Of a stretch of 64,000 bases of DNA, positions 36,801-51,800 are shown in pieces (positions within the stretch are counted from its first letter, which is position 1; each line of letters begins with the position of its first letter). The translations under genes and the position numbers were made by a program. The DNA lies in assembly GCA_963573305.1 (NCBI GenBank), contig OY754336.1, positions 12,808,699 through 12,872,698 of the forward strand, read 5' to 3'. The notes under the pieces are model-generated. The model searched no databases and had not been told where the DNA came from. It saw only the letters and a list, made by a program, of their open reading frames with translations. Source of the DNA: Pyrrhosoma nymphula. Its lineage: Eukaryota; Arthropoda; Insecta; Odonata; Coenagrionidae.

Positions 36801-39800
36801 ACGTTGGCTATCCTTGGCCAGATCTGTATACGGTGAAAACTTTCGGATACACTATTATAATCTCTAAAGTAATATAACTAACTATCGCCCAATTGCCAAG
36901 CTTTCAATCATTGCTAAGGTCTTTGAATCATTGGTTGTTGATAAACTAACTCCCATTTGTCACAAGATTATTATCCCAGAACAACATGGTTTCACTAAAG
37001 GTAGATCAACACTCACAAACCTTTTGATCCTACACAAAAAATTGATATATAACATGGAAAAGGGCTTACAAACAGATGAAATATATACAGATTTTAATAA
37101 GGCTTTTGATACTGTTAATCATAAGCTTCTTCTACACAAGTTAGACTCACTGGGATTTGGTGGAAGCTTGCTTCACTGGATGGAAAGTTACCTGTCCAAT
37201 AGAGACCTTTTAGTGAAAATCAATGCATCAACAAGCCATTGCTTTTATCCAACGTCAGGTGTTCCTCAGGGATCTCACCTGGGACCACTGTTATTTAACT
37301 TAATTATAAATGATATAACAATAGCCTTAAAACACATACCTTTTCTTTTATATGCAGATGACTTAAAGGTTTTTTTAACTATTCATACAATTGATGACCA
37401 CCAATCCCTGCAGAACTGTCTTAACAGACTAGAGGCCTGGTGCAAATCTAATTATTTAACTTTAAATCTAAAAAAGTGCTACTCTGTGTCATTTACTCGG
37501 AAGAAAAATAATGAGTCCTTACAGTATAGCCTATCTGATCATTCCCTGGCTCAATTAATAAACATTAAAGATTTAAGAATTGTATTTGACTCTCATTTAA
37601 CTTTTAATCAACACTATAATTATATTAAATCTAAATCATTTAAAATGCTTGGATTTATTTTCCGTCACTGTAAAAACTTTAACCGTATTGAACCATTTAA
37701 GCTGCTATTTAATTCATTGGTTAGGTCACTGTGTGAATACTGCTCTACAGTGTGGTCTCCATATTATAAACTTCACATCAATTTAATTGAAAGTGTGCAA
37801 AGGAAATTTGTTCGCAATATTGCTTTTAAATTCAATCTTTACAGAACTCCTTATAGCTATCATGAAACCCTTCCCTTTCTAAATATTCCCTCTTTTCGTA
37901 ATCGTCGGAAAGTTAATAACATAATATTCCTGTACAAATTAATGAATAATATGATTGATTCTTCGGATCTATTAAGTTCCATAACCATCAGAGTCCCACA
38001 ACATAACACAAGGTTCGACCCACTTTTTGATATCAGATACCATGCAAATAATTATGCCTACTACTCACCCATTTCTCAGATTTTGAGAGATGCCAATAGC
38101 TGTGACAACATTGACCTATTTAACATCTCATTATCCTCTCTCAAAAATGTACTAACAAAACTACCAGAAGATTGTGAGACATTACATTTCTAGTTAAGTC
38201 ACCTGTTTTTGTCTGTTAAATGTCACCTGTTAATTGTTTTCATTATTGAAATTGTTTGTATCCATCATACTCTGCCTGTTGTTTTTATGCCTCAATTCTT
38301 TGTTTCTGAATTCTTTGTTTAATTTTATGTATTTAGTTTTTTTTTTAATTTCAATGTAACTATTCTTATATGTATTTACACATGCAAAAGGGCTCTGCCC
38401 GTGAATAAATAAATAAATAAGTGGGACCTAATAAGGGCCATGCTCTCGACTTAATTCGTGTTACAACGCAAACCATGAAATAAATTATTTTGGGAAACAA
38501 GGATATTTGGTAACTCAACAGTCTCGTTATCTTACCATTTCTTGAAGTCAAATATGGAAAAATTCCATGGTAGACTTCTTTACCAATGGGCAATGGCTAA
38601 CAAGGGATAACAGTAAGGATGAGACTTCAGCAACTTGCACTCCATCTGGAAGACCTCGCTGTATCATAAGAGATGAGGATGACTCCATAATTGCCTCAAT
38701 GACTAATTCTCTTTGAAGATTAGTGGCATATCATCTCTTCAGATGGAATCACGACTACACTGTAGACTATGGCTACAGTGTGTAATAGATAGCATAAAGC
38801 GTGCCTGCTACACAATCGTCTGGTTGCCCAAATTGACCAAGGAGCAGAGGGTCGCCCATTTGGGTTTAGGGGGAAACAACATCAGCCTGGATCATGCCTT
38901 TCGGAACATTGCCTTATTCTGCGAGGACATGGTTGGATGGTTTTTCCAAAAAACTGAAGAAGGAAAAATTAGCCTGTGCCCAAGGGGAACTCAGTAATTA
39001 AAATCATTGTTCATTGTAACCTCCTTTCTACTGGTCCGTATTTGAATTACTTATGCACTTACACGTTTCCTTTTTCCGGAGTTATGTTACTAGCCAGTCG
39101 TGACAGGGCACCATTTATATCTCTTCATATCACCACATGCCTTTTAATCACATACTCTCATGCCTATACTCATGTCCCAATAAGCACAGCTTTGGCTCCC
39201 CATGTGATTAAAATCCTTGGTAAAATTCTGTTTCTGAAAATTTTTGTTTTTGTATATGCAAGCTATTCCAATTTTGGAAATGAAGTCCATTGCCAGTTCA
39301 TTGATCAGTGTTTCTATGTCATGGCATGCAGTGACATCTTTACATAAGTAGTTATAGAACTTTAGCGTAGTGAATGCCTTATAATGGGATTGACTTGAAT
39401 GATGGGTGATTTGATTGCCATCAAGTTGGCTGATTTCATACTGAGAGATATTGATGTGACTTGAATCTGTGGGTTTCATCTTAAAATCTTTGAAATATGT
39501 AGGTATATTTAAAAAATTTCCTTAATTTGTCTCTTCAAAAGCTTACATATTTTATTTGTAAACAAATTTGATTTAATTCATGTATTAACATTTTTGTTAC
39601 ATTTGCCTCAATTTGATCTAAGTATTTTTTTTATATTTAGTTTGGTTTGAAATGATGAAAACCTTGATTTTAACATCCTATAAATAGCCCTATAGTAATC
39701 CTCAAACTCAATCATTTCATTGGTACCAACAAAAATGGTGTAATTACTCTGAAAAATTCATAGTTCTTTCAGTCCGTGATTAGTTATCAGTTATTGTTAT

Positions 39801-42800
39801 TGAATTATGGCATATGTTTTAAGAGATTGATTTTATGATACTTCAATTTTCAGCTTCCATTTAGGAGTCATGTTCTACGAGCTCTGTACTCAGCTGCTAG
39901 GAAAGGAAACTATATAGATTGCAATTGTTATTTAGATGTGCAATCTGACACTGGTAATTATATTTCTCATACCTTAGACTAGCTTTAATGATTTCAAAAT
40001 CTAATAATACAATTTTTGGGACTTGATCACATCTCCAGTATCATGAAGCTTGCTCTAAAAAGGGTGTAATGTGGATGTTGCAATCTGAGTCTTTCTGTCC
40101 AATGTCCCATTTGACATTAAGATTTGATTATATGGTATAAGTAAGGTGACAGAATTTCTTATCCTCTAAACCAGGGCTGTCAGTTCCTCTGAAGCATGGA
40201 CAATTTTCCGTGCATTTCTCTGATCCAGTGAAGTTTTGAAAAACTTATGTGTCTTAGATAACTCACTTTAATGTAAACAATGAATGACAGTGAGAAAAAA
40301 AAAACATCCAGAAATGCCATAGTGAATAGGAGGCATAGATAGCAAGTAGAATTTACTAGAGTAATTCATTTCCACTGCTATAGAACCATTTAGTTTTATA
40401 TTTGTTTACGTCATATATTAGTGTATGTATTATAAATATAAAGTTTGTACATATTGATTCACAGTTGCTAGGACTTAACCTCCTGTCAAAGTTATCACTC
40501 ATTGTCAGCCAATTCTCCAGATAAGTTGTCGAGAAATTTGTCAGTAAGATAGGCCTTATCGGAACATTGATAAACAGTAAAGTAAGAGTTTTTTGGCGAA
40601 TAATGCTGTTGGCCGGATATCTTAATTGTCTTTTGTGGGAAAAACCAGGCCTTAGTCTTTTGGAATGTAGGACAAACACCCTAAAACTGCTACTGTCACA
40701 GCCAAACTAGTGCATTTGATCACTATAGTAATATAGCCATTAAAAATATTATTCATAGAGCCACTTCTTTACAAATGAACTCAATTTTTTCAGATGGAAT
40801 TTCAGTTCCTGGAATTAAAAAGTGGCCTGGAATTGGAAATTGCTTGGCATTCCATGCATGGGTCCGCCTGGAGTCCAATGAGAATGATGTATCTTGTACA
40901 AAGGCCGGCAGGCGTCAGCTGTTTAGGTGAGATCAATTGAGCAATTTTGAGGATACCAGGACTAGCCACGGAATTTACTTTTACCGAGTCCCCCGCAAGT
41001 GCACATAAGTGCGGAGGAAAATTCCACACAGTTCCACAGAGGAAATTCCACAGAGGAAAAATCATTTGCCTTGACCAGGATTCAAACTCAGATCCCTCAA
41101 TTTCGCACAGAGTGCTTTAACTGGTTATAGCACTCAGCAATAAATCGAGGGATCCGGGTTAAAATCCCATTCAAGGTGAATGATTTTTCCTCTGTGGAAT
41201 ATCGCACTTGCGAGATCAATTTTTAGTATTCAAATGCCACATTTCCTTTTAGACACAAGGATTAATCAAATAAATGCAATTTGTTGATTTGCTATCAATA
41301 TCAGAGGAATTTTTCTCAACCTCCTAGTTGAAAGGTCCTATGGATGAATTCCTACTGAAAAATCTCAATGGTACTAGATTCAAGCCACGGAAATAGAATA
41401 AGTGCCAAATTGTTTACTGTGTGATTGTCAAATGATCTACTGCTAAGTGCTCCTGTGTCTGATGGGTTTTATAGATATGTATGTACTATTTGTTTTACAC
41501 TTTCGCCACTCACTGCTTTTGTGTCAAATTTAAAGAAGCAGGTGCAAGACTTAATTACAGTTGGCATGAGTCACCCGCAGAATAAATAACGAAAATTCCA
41601 ATTGTTATAAAAATATATGTTCAAGTTTGCTCATATTGCATGATACCTATTATTGAGAGAAAGATATGCTGTTGGCCTCACTTTGAAGAAGTATGAGATT
41701 CACTCTGGCAACTATTACTTCCTTTGACATTTTTGACAAAGTGTTGAAGAGAAGTGTCAGAAATGTAGCCAAAGGAGTTAATATTTTGCCTTCTGTCTAG
41801 AAAGCATTGATTGGAGGATGTGTATGATGGAGAGTGAGCAGGGATGAGGTCGATGGATGTTTCATATTGAAGAGTTTCTGTCAGTACGGTGCGGAACTTT
41901 TTCATGATCTCACTGAATACAATTTCTACTTGTTTGCCAATTTTAATTTCACCTTAGTCCCAGGCTTTGATGTTAGTAGTCGACTTACAGCTGCGTCATT
42001 TTCAAAGTAAAAAGTGTGAATTTACTGACCGACAATGCTTTCGCATGTTGCATCCATCTAAGATGATGGAAGCATAGTGGAAGCAGAGGGAGATAGGGGT
42101 TTTGGAGAAATTGAAAAGAAGTGGGTAAGAGTATGGGTATAATCATTCGAGAGGAAAAGCAGTGGGTGGTGAAGTGATAGGCAAGTCTGGTCCATAGGTT
42201 TGAAATCTGTTGAATCACAGAGCAGCAATAATACACTAGCAGAACAATCTTTATTGAATCCGATCTGAAACTGAATTGAAACTGTGTTGAAAAAGTGTTG
42301 AAAATGGTGTTGAAAAGTGAAACAGGAATGCAACACTGTTGGAACAACACAGTTTCAGTGCAGTTGCGGCAACATAGTTGCAGTGCAGTTGGGACCACAC
42401 AGTGACAACCCATTTGCTTCATCACAGTAGCAAATGAGTTTCAAGTCAGTGGAAACACATCCTTTTTAATGTTAAATACACCATTACCAAATGGAAATAA
42501 TCTAAAGTTTTCTCCTCAGCACTAATAAGATTTTGCTTTTCCTTTTCCATTCTACATGTATGGTTACTTGTGCTACATGCATTATACCACTCAAAGCTGT
42601 GTACATGACACAGTTTTGAGTGGTGTTATGCCCCCTGAATATATATGTATATCTCATTAGCTGTTACTGTTTGCTGGTGAATGCCATTTATTTATAAAAC
42701 CATAGCTCTGTATCCTCTGTTGATATTGACCATGCTGACGTTCTCTTGCTTCAGTTTGTGGAAAATTTTGAAATGTGGTATGGTTTTCAGTTTATGTCTG

Positions 42801-45800
42801 CCAACATTCATGCGTTACTGCATAAAGCATCCACAGTTCAGTGTTTAGGCCCTCGATTTGAAGCCTAATGCACTCCAGGGGGACAGAAGCACTCCTGGGG
42901 GCCATGAAAGGGTTTGTGACAAGTAAACGGAAACCTGAGGTATTAATAGTTGAATCATTTGGTGTACTGCAGTCATTGCCTCAATATCACCAAGAGCTAC
43001 TGAAAACTTCAGAAGGCTAACTGTTTCTCCAAAATTTTCATAGTAGAATTGTATGTATTGTATTGTATGCATGATCAATTAAAACACATTAGCGTTCTTA
43101 ACAACAGGTGCGATTTCAAATTGATATGGGTATCTAATTTTAGAATGCCAATTATGGATAAAAATCAGAACATATTACACTGGTACAGTTCTGTTCAAAA
43201 AAATCGTACCGCAGAAAATTTCTAAGTCCGCAATTTATGACTAAGTGGCAACATGGCAGAACCACGCCCCCCTCAGAGAGCATTAACCTCTCCAAGCGGC
43301 CCTTCCTGCCCATAGCTGGGCGGGTTGAACCACCCCCGGAAGGAAAATTTTGACCTGCGAAAAGGATTATTTTCGAGGGGAGGGCTAGGGTTTCTTTTGT
43401 TGTGATGTGTGAGTAAGAAGGATGACTGAGATCTGCGAAGTTCAGGTGCGCCAAGATCCCTCGCACACGATAGATGCAAGCAGCCACAGAAAACAAAAGC
43501 CAATCTTAGGTCTCAATCCCCGGAGTTCCTTTCGTTTCTTATGAGCATTTTAATTTATAAGCGTATTCATTAACGTTAAAAAATTTTAAATGTTTGACGC
43601 CTTTTCGTTATCTGGAAGTCCTTGTGATATCGCAATCTATATTACATTTGAAATGGTGTAATATATTCTGGATTGAAACTAGATCACTCAATTTCGCTCT
43701 GAAGTAACCGATAATGTCAGGCTCGAATTTGAGCGCACAACTGTCCTTGCAAGAATTAAGGGAAAACATTTCCTATGGACGATATATTTCTGCGCAAACA
43801 ATTGTTTAATTTTAAAAAGATGAGCTTTGAATTTCACATTCTTTTAGCAAATAATTTCGTGATAATTCGCGGCTCAGAAAGAAGGACGTGCAGATTGAAA
43901 AATGCACCTTTCGCACTCATCTCATCCTTGTGAATTCAGTCGTTTTATTTTCCAATGCATAACTTCAAATGCGCGTATATTATGTGTTCACTAAAGACAT
44001 TATACGGTATATGAATGACTTTCAATTATTGTGATTATTCAATGTAATGTTCTATAACAATTACGTATGCTACAAGGAAATGGGGGATTGTGAAGGCAGG
44101 CAGGCATATTTCACTGCGCGTGTGCGCATCTTCTCATGTCTTTTCAGCTGATGCTGGTTGACGGTGGTTGGGTATGGAGGTGTTTGGGCGACTTAAAGGT
44201 TTAGGACGTTTCCTTTATTTATTTTTTTAAGTCGCGGCCTTTTTACTGCAGAAAGTGGTTAGTTGATATGAAAAGGTGGGTAAAACTGCCGCAGACCAAT
44301 CAAGTAAATGCTTAATCCGTATGACGATTCGTCAGTGCATAGCAACCAAGCCATTTTTATTCGGATAGTAATAGTTGAATGAAGGCAGGCTTTGAGCTTA
44401 TTTCCAAGCTGGTTTCCACGGCATTCCAGCATTATAATTAAATGGCATTGGTCTATTTGCATCCTAAGAAAATTGACATGCATACTAATTCTTATTTTTT
44501 ATCAATGGAAAAAATTCAAACCAAAGAAGTGCAGCCATATAATTCCAGACAGCTATTGCGAAAATGCGTCAAACTTTTGACAAGTTTCTACGTCAATGAA
44601 TACGTGTATAAATGAAAAATACTTATAAGAAATTAAAGGAGCTCCGGGGAGGGAGACATTTTATTTGTTCACATAAGGGAGCGGAAGAATAACCAAAGAG
44701 TTAACGAATCCAAAATAATTCATCAATTCTCTTCAACACGGTTCGATATCTTCAAGCGACGATTCGCGGTAATAGCCTTTTCTAGAGAAAAAATAATGGA
44801 AGATATGTCATTTGCAGCGGAATTATTCCCCGTACTCTGATGGAGACTTTCAATGGATATTTGAGTCCTGGCTACTACATAGTAGCTTTCTATTACGAGA
44901 GATATCTGGTGACTTTGGCCGACAGACCGATCGTTCATCTACTCATTTTTGCTCACACATAACCAAACGGGAGTCCGAAGTCCAACCCATCTCCTCAGAA
45001 ATCCTTTAGGAGGTCAAAATCGTCCTTCGGGTGGAGGTTCCCTCTCGGCAAGTGAGTTCGGAAGGAATTGTTGTTCCGCTCGTAGAGTTTATTGCTCCCC
45101 CGCACATCTCCCTTTTCTTCTTACACATCACAAGAAAAGAAACCTTACCCCTCCCCTCGGAAATAATCCTTTTCGCAGGTCAAAAATTTCCTTCCGTGGG
45201 TGGTTCAACTCCCCCAGCTACTGGGAGGGAGGGCTCTCATTCCGCTTGGAAAGTTTGTTGTTCTCCGTCACAGGGGGGCGTGGTTCAGCCACGATGCCAC
45301 ATCATCAAAAACTGGGGACTTAGAAATTTCGGCGGTACGATTTTTTTGAACAGAACTGTACTTCAGCTAAGTTAATATTTTGCCAAGTAGGCAGATATAT
45401 CTGTTATTAGCCTGAATTGTACATATAATAAATAGAGAGTACCAACATACATCAATTTTATTTTGAATTATTGAAAATTCAATGCGAAGATGTTCAACTT
45501 AGAAGTGTGATTGTATTTTAGACCTTGTTTGCAATAATTCACTTCTTAAAATTTATTCTGATCCTCTTACAGTTTTTATACTGGTGGAGGGTCTGGTTTT
45601 GAAATATTCTTCGCCAGCAGTGGTGATCTGACAGTTGCAGTCAGCTCAAACAAGTATTATTCTGCTGCCACTGTGTCTGATATTCCTCTCACCGATGGCC
45701 AGTGGCACTGCCTTTACATTTGCCATATGGCTGCCAGGTAATTATTTTTTTAAATTATTTGCCCTTGGCACATATTAAGCTATTTTACTTTCTCTTCTCC

Positions 45801-48800
45801 ATCAATAGAGGTCAGATGTGGTTAATTTACTCACAAGAATAAGCAATGCACATGTGAAATATAGCAGCAACTTTGAATGAACCAATTACATATTTCAAAT
45901 GATCCCTCAAGATTATAGAAGGTTGTAGGATAAATTGTCATGACTAAAGTTATTCCTTTTTACAATTATTTTTTTATTTTGAATACCTTCATTGCTAGGT
46001 GGCTGCATTTCTTATTTTTACTTAACGTCATTCCAGCAGAGAGGAAGACAAGTGTTACATTGGTAATTCAAGTGAATGAGAAACAGTTGTAATACAGTCA
46101 AACCTCTTTAAAACGAAATTCTAGGGACCAAGAAATTTTTTTTTTGTATAGAGGTTTTTGTTATACAGAGGTTTCCATTGTACAGAGGTTATGACCCATT
46201 TTAAAATCGGGACCGTAACTTTTTTTCGTTGTATAGAGAACTTGTCTTCTATAGAGGTTCGTTCTAAAGAGGTTTGACTGTAGTTGATTTTAAGCTCTTC
46301 CTGATCATGCATTTTCTCTGGATTCAACAAGCATGCAGAAGGAAGTAAAATTGAATGAAGTTGAAAAATAGCGGGGTAAATGAATGTAAAGGAAATGTGA
46401 AGTTTATGTTATGGAAGGAAAACACAATTTTCAGTTCTTTTTATGGTTTACCTTTGATTACAAAGGAATATTATTCTCTATGTAAATATGTATATAAAAT
46501 TATATTATGTTTTTAACCAGCTTTTTTATTGATTTTTTTAGGAGACCCTTTGGCCAAAACCACTTGACTGTTTCCATAGATGGAACTCAACGATTGAGTG
46601 CCTGTTTAAAGTTTCCTTCATTAACTGATGTAAGTATATTATGTATCGCAAATTATTGTATTTCCCTGATGGGCAAGACAGTTTGTACATGTATTCACTT
46701 ATTCCTTGAAATTAAGAGCCGCAGACTTATATGTAGATGAGCATGAATAATTTATCTCTGGTTTAATATTTTCTTGGTATGAAAACCAATGTTGATTTGT
46801 TCTTCTATCAATAATGCTCACTTTTGCTAACCAACAGTGTGATGTAATGTAAAAAACCCACTCTCAGTTAACTTCAGCTTAATGTAGATGATATGTCATT
46901 TTGCAGTTAATGTTTACAAGACTAATTTACAATCATTGCATTAACAAATGATGTGGTACACAGTCACACGCATGGGTGCGAAGTTGTAGGCCAAAGACAG
47001 TGAAATTCGCCATGTTGTAAATCATTTGACTTGGCAGAGATTCGAACCCGGATCTCCCAATTGCCGGTCAGGTGTGTCTGGTGATAACATCTTGTTCGTA
47101 TTAACACCCAGTTGAAATTCGTCTTGAACTAAGATGGCTTGGTGGTGTAACTGGTTAACACACCTGACAATTCGGAGGTCCAGGTTTGAATCTCGGTCAA
47201 GTCAAATGATTTTTTCGTGGCGAATTTCACCGTCTTTGGTGTATAACTTTGCAAGACATTAAACTGGGCCTTACAGTTACAGATATCATGCTATTAGACA
47301 TCAAAGAACTGCGGAACTGGCCGTGCAGTAACTTTAACGGAGTCACCTGCTGATGGACACACAATTGTGTGAATTTCACAGTTAAAAAATCATTCTCCTG
47401 GACTGGGATTGGAACCCAGACCCCATGATTTTGTGCCGAGTGCTCTAACCAGTTAAGCGACCCAGGCATCCTCTCTTTCACTGTGAATTTCATGAAGAAT
47501 TTAATGAGTGAGTTGCCTTTACAGGTACTACAATGCGTACAATGCCATGGAGTACCCGTGTGTGAGCACTAAGCGCTACTGATAGTCTCTGGGTCCGAAT
47601 CCCAGTCAAGGCGAATGATTGTTTCACCATGAATTTCACACAATTGTGGCTATTAGACATCAGTTGAGATTAGGTCTCTCTCAATTGCAATTCTCCATTG
47701 CATCTTTTAACCTAGCAAATGTTTACTGTGTATTCAAATTCAAATGTGATTGTTGGGATGCAATTTATATTTTATTGTTTTTATTTTGGCCGTAGCCATA
47801 CATCTACTGTCATATTGGATCAATTGTGCAGAGGTCAGGTGTAGTTGGGGGAAAGAAAGTCCCTGGGAAAAGTGAAACTAAGGATGACAAGGATGGTGAT
47901 GCACATGTATTTCCCAAGGCAATATACTCATCACTTACATATTTGGTAAGTACATAGTTATTATTCTCCTGGTAAATTATGTCATTTTATGCTTGCTATT
48001 TTTACTCGCATTTCAACACTTTTGAATTTTTGTTGGCTTTGTTGGTCTTGAAAACAGATATTTAATTACTGTATTTTCTGGTAGATAACGCATGCATTAT
48101 CTATACAATTAATGTGGAAAAATGACAGAAATGATAGTGTGCGATACACAACGGAAATCTTGTTTTATTGAAAATAAAACTTAGAAACAAATGACACAGC
48201 ATTATTATGAACATAATACAAAGGGAGAAAGAAAAGGTAGTATTTGAAACGTCAAATGAAAATGTTATTAGAATCCATAAAATTCATCTCCCGAGTCACA
48301 ATCGAATGATTCGATAGCTCGCTTTATTTCAACCGGAACATCAGCAGCAACTTCGCTTTCTCCAGTATCTTTGTCTTCATCACTAACTTCGTCGTCTTCG
48401 GATTCTGGCGTTTCTGCACCCTGTAACTCACCTAATGATTTATTAAAACCATTTTTGACGAACGTTACTGACACAGAATTCCAGCTATCGGATATCCACG
48501 TGCAGATTTCATCATAAGATGGGCGTTTCATCTTTCCAGAGTTGTTGTAATCATGGATACCTGCAATCATCCACTCCTCCCACTTGGCTCGAAGTTTTGA
48601 TTTGAATGATTTATTCACTGTTAAATTGAGTGGTTGAAGTTTCTTCGTCATTCCACCAAGTTTAATTGCTACTTGGGAACATTTGTTTATAAAATTCTTC
48701 ACTTTGGGCGTTATTTGGGCTCGACATGAATCCATAATTAAAACAGATTTTGGATTAAATAATGCATGTTTACGCTTTTTCCAAACATCGTTAACCCAGA

Positions 48801-51800
48801 TTTTCATCATTTCTGTATTCATCCAGCCATTTTCATTTGCGGTTAAAATAATATCTTTTGAAAAATGCCCCTTTGGAATTGTTTTCCTTTTGAATGTCAC
48901 CATTGGAGGTAGCTTTGTACCATCAGAAGTTACGCACAATACAACGGTGAAATTAGAGTTTTCATGTCCCGTAGTAGTAATGGACACTTATTTTGCACCT
49001 TTGAGATTCACTGTTCACGCAGTTGGTATGTCAAAACTTACTGGCACTTCATCCATGTTTCCCACATGCCCTTCATCAACTCCGGAAATTCTCTCCTTTA
49101 CAAATTGCCTAAATTTTACCACCTTAGCTCCCAGTCTACAGGTAATTTCTGGCCAATGGTCGTTGAGGCACGAACACTTAAATTATTACGCTTCATAAAT
49201 CTGAATCCCCAGGATGAGTATGCTTTAAAGTCCACTATGTTTTTTTCTCATCCAATTTGCTTTGCTTGTAGTAAAACTTGCGTAGTTGAGAGTCTCATTC
49301 CTTTCGACTTTTCACGAATGACCCAATTGTAAAGTTCTTTCTCAAGCACTGGCCATAAACACTTCCTAAAGCACATTGCTCATTTTCTACAATGTAGTTT
49401 CTTAAGAATGTCTTCATTCTTTCGCCATTCTCTCACACTACCTTCCCCCACATTGAATTTTCTACCAGCTGCACGGTTTCCATTTACTTTAGTCAACTGA
49501 ACATCTTCCAACTTATGCTTGGCCGTGTACGATTTTTGTGTTTTTGATCCACCTTCCATTGTCTCTTCAATAGTCACTGTAATTAAAAATGGGATAATTT
49601 CCTCGTTCATTTGTCCATATTAAGGCATTCTGAAGATCATTTTCGTGACGGTGCTCACTGCGAAAAAAAGGCTGCAATTTTCGCTTGCTTGTATTATTAT
49701 TTATTATTTATTTATTTGTCCAATGACATGCAGATTGAGTACAAAATACATATATAGGACACGTCAAGTTACATACAGTCAATAATTAGACTTATTAAAA
49801 TACAAACAATTCAGTATTAAATACATAGCACAAAGGTTAGTATTGCCAAGTTCAATTTTTGAATTACAGGTTAATGCACTTATCATTTTCAAAGTCTTCG
49901 ACGCAATAGTACATTTTTTTATACAAAACTTTTTTCAACTTAACTTTAAAGGAATACATACTTGTACAATTTACAATTTCCATTGGTAATTTATTATACA
50001 GGCGAATACCCATTTCCTGTGGTCCCAGTTTCATCTTTTGTGTTCTTATGGTTGTTTGGTGTATTTTGTTGTGACATCTGGTTGAGTGAGAATGGTAATT
50101 CGAGTTATATGAGTATTTATTTATATTTGTTCTTACATAAGTCAATAGTGAAAATATATAAAGACAAGGAAGAGGGAGAATTTTAAGAGAATAAAATATT
50201 GGCTTAGTTGGGGAACAGTAATGCTGAGAAGCTATAATTCTGATTATTCTTTTCTGAACTTTAAATATAACATTTGATAGGTGGGAGGACCCCCAGAAGA
50301 TGATACTGTATAATACCTTAGAATAGAATTCACCATAGTAGAGTTTCAACATGATATCAATACTTGTGGTACGTCTTAATTGTCTCATTAAATAACAAGT
50401 TGAGTTCAGTTTATGCTGTAGGTCTAATATATGCTGCTCCCAGGACATATTAAAAGAAATAAATATGAATAAGTGTATAAAAACTTACGAATTTTTTAAT
50501 GCGCGTTATCTAGTAGGTGTGCGTTGTCTATGCAATTATCACATCAATGAAATATTTTGATTGCGCGTTGTCTATCTAGTAGTATCTAGTATAATCTTTG
50601 GAAGTTTTCGCCAATTGGCCACAAATATCTTTCTCCTACCTCCTGTAAGTTTGAATTTATATAGTAGTATCTAGTAGCGTTATTTACCAGAAAATACGGT
50701 AACGTAAAAATTTGTAAGCATTTTTGGGGCTTAAATTTGGGTATATCATTGAGATTGGCTTATCAAGAACCCCATATGCTGCAGTGGGTGAAGGTGGGAA
50801 TACTTAGTCTTCATAAATTCACTCAGAAATTCATCTCGTAATAACATGACTTGGAGATGCTGTAAGGTGACTGAATACAAGCCTGACCTACACAGTTGGG
50901 AGATCCAAATTTTGATACCATTAAAGTCAAATGATTATTTTCATAATATGCTTCTATGCAATTGTGTCACTGTAGAAATACTTTAAATCAGATACTGCCC
51001 TTGCATAGTGGTCAAGGTTAAAAATTTTTATTCCTTTGATTTGTTTTGTTTTAATGGAAATTTATTTCATGAAGCAAATGTGCTCACACGCAAATTTGAA
51101 AGTTTCCTGGCTTGTGCTTGGTAGTCTAACTGAAGTAGACATTCAGTTAAAATCAAACATTTCTTTTATGAGCACTTTTTTTTTGTTAACACTGGAATAA
51201 TTTTTTTTCCAAATTTGAGTAATGGTGGCTGTTAAGGATATCATTCTGTGAAAAACATAGTTCCAGATAGTTTAACAAAATTTTGTGTTACCTTATATTA
51301 GTGCTGTGCATTGCTTTTTTTCTATTAACTGATAATATTCAAAATTTTAAAATCACTGATTTTTACCTTTCTCAGTGCTACACTGGTAAACTTGTTACTT
51401 TTAACTTCCATAAAGCTCCTATTGAAATTGAATGAGAAGAAATTTGATTTGTAAAATATATTTACATTGAAACAATCGAGCATTAAGTTGCATGTATATT
51501 CTTAATTACAGGTTCCGGGATTAATGCAAGGACCATATGGGTCTCTGCATCCTCAGCAAGATCCACCTCATGTGAAGAGTGTTCCAGCCGGAGCTCAGGA
51601 TTCATTTTGGGGCCCACCAACCTGTTTAAGGGGGCACCTTGGTCAAGTGGCTCTGTTTCACGACTGCCTTTCTAATCATCAGGTCAAAGTGTTGCACTCA
51701 TCAGGTATGATTTTTAAAGGAGGGGAGGAGGATGCCTCGGTAGCTTAACTGGATAAAGCACTCAGTGTGAAATCGAGGGATCTGGGTTCAAATCCCGGTC

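Larger units (their letters stand above)
48069..50699 (-). mobile_element. pogo-type DNA transposon interrupted by a LINE
   Basis: TIRs: left CTGTATTTTCTGGTAGATAA..., right read inwards CCGTATTTTCTGGTAAATAA..., 23 bp with two mismatches, flanked by TA at 48067-48068 and 50700-50701. It encodes a broken minus-strand transposase and was later split by a LINE (49691-50455). Without the LINE it would be about 1.9 kb. Located in intron 17. Confidence 0.92.

Noticed and set aside
45031..45375. Open frame of 114 codons
   Set aside because: It falls in the terminal inverted repeat of the TA element, with a counterpart at 43152-43496 on the other strand.
48683..49332. Plus-strand open frames of 171 and 122 codons
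   Set aside because: They are antisense shadows of the pogo transposase pseudogene.
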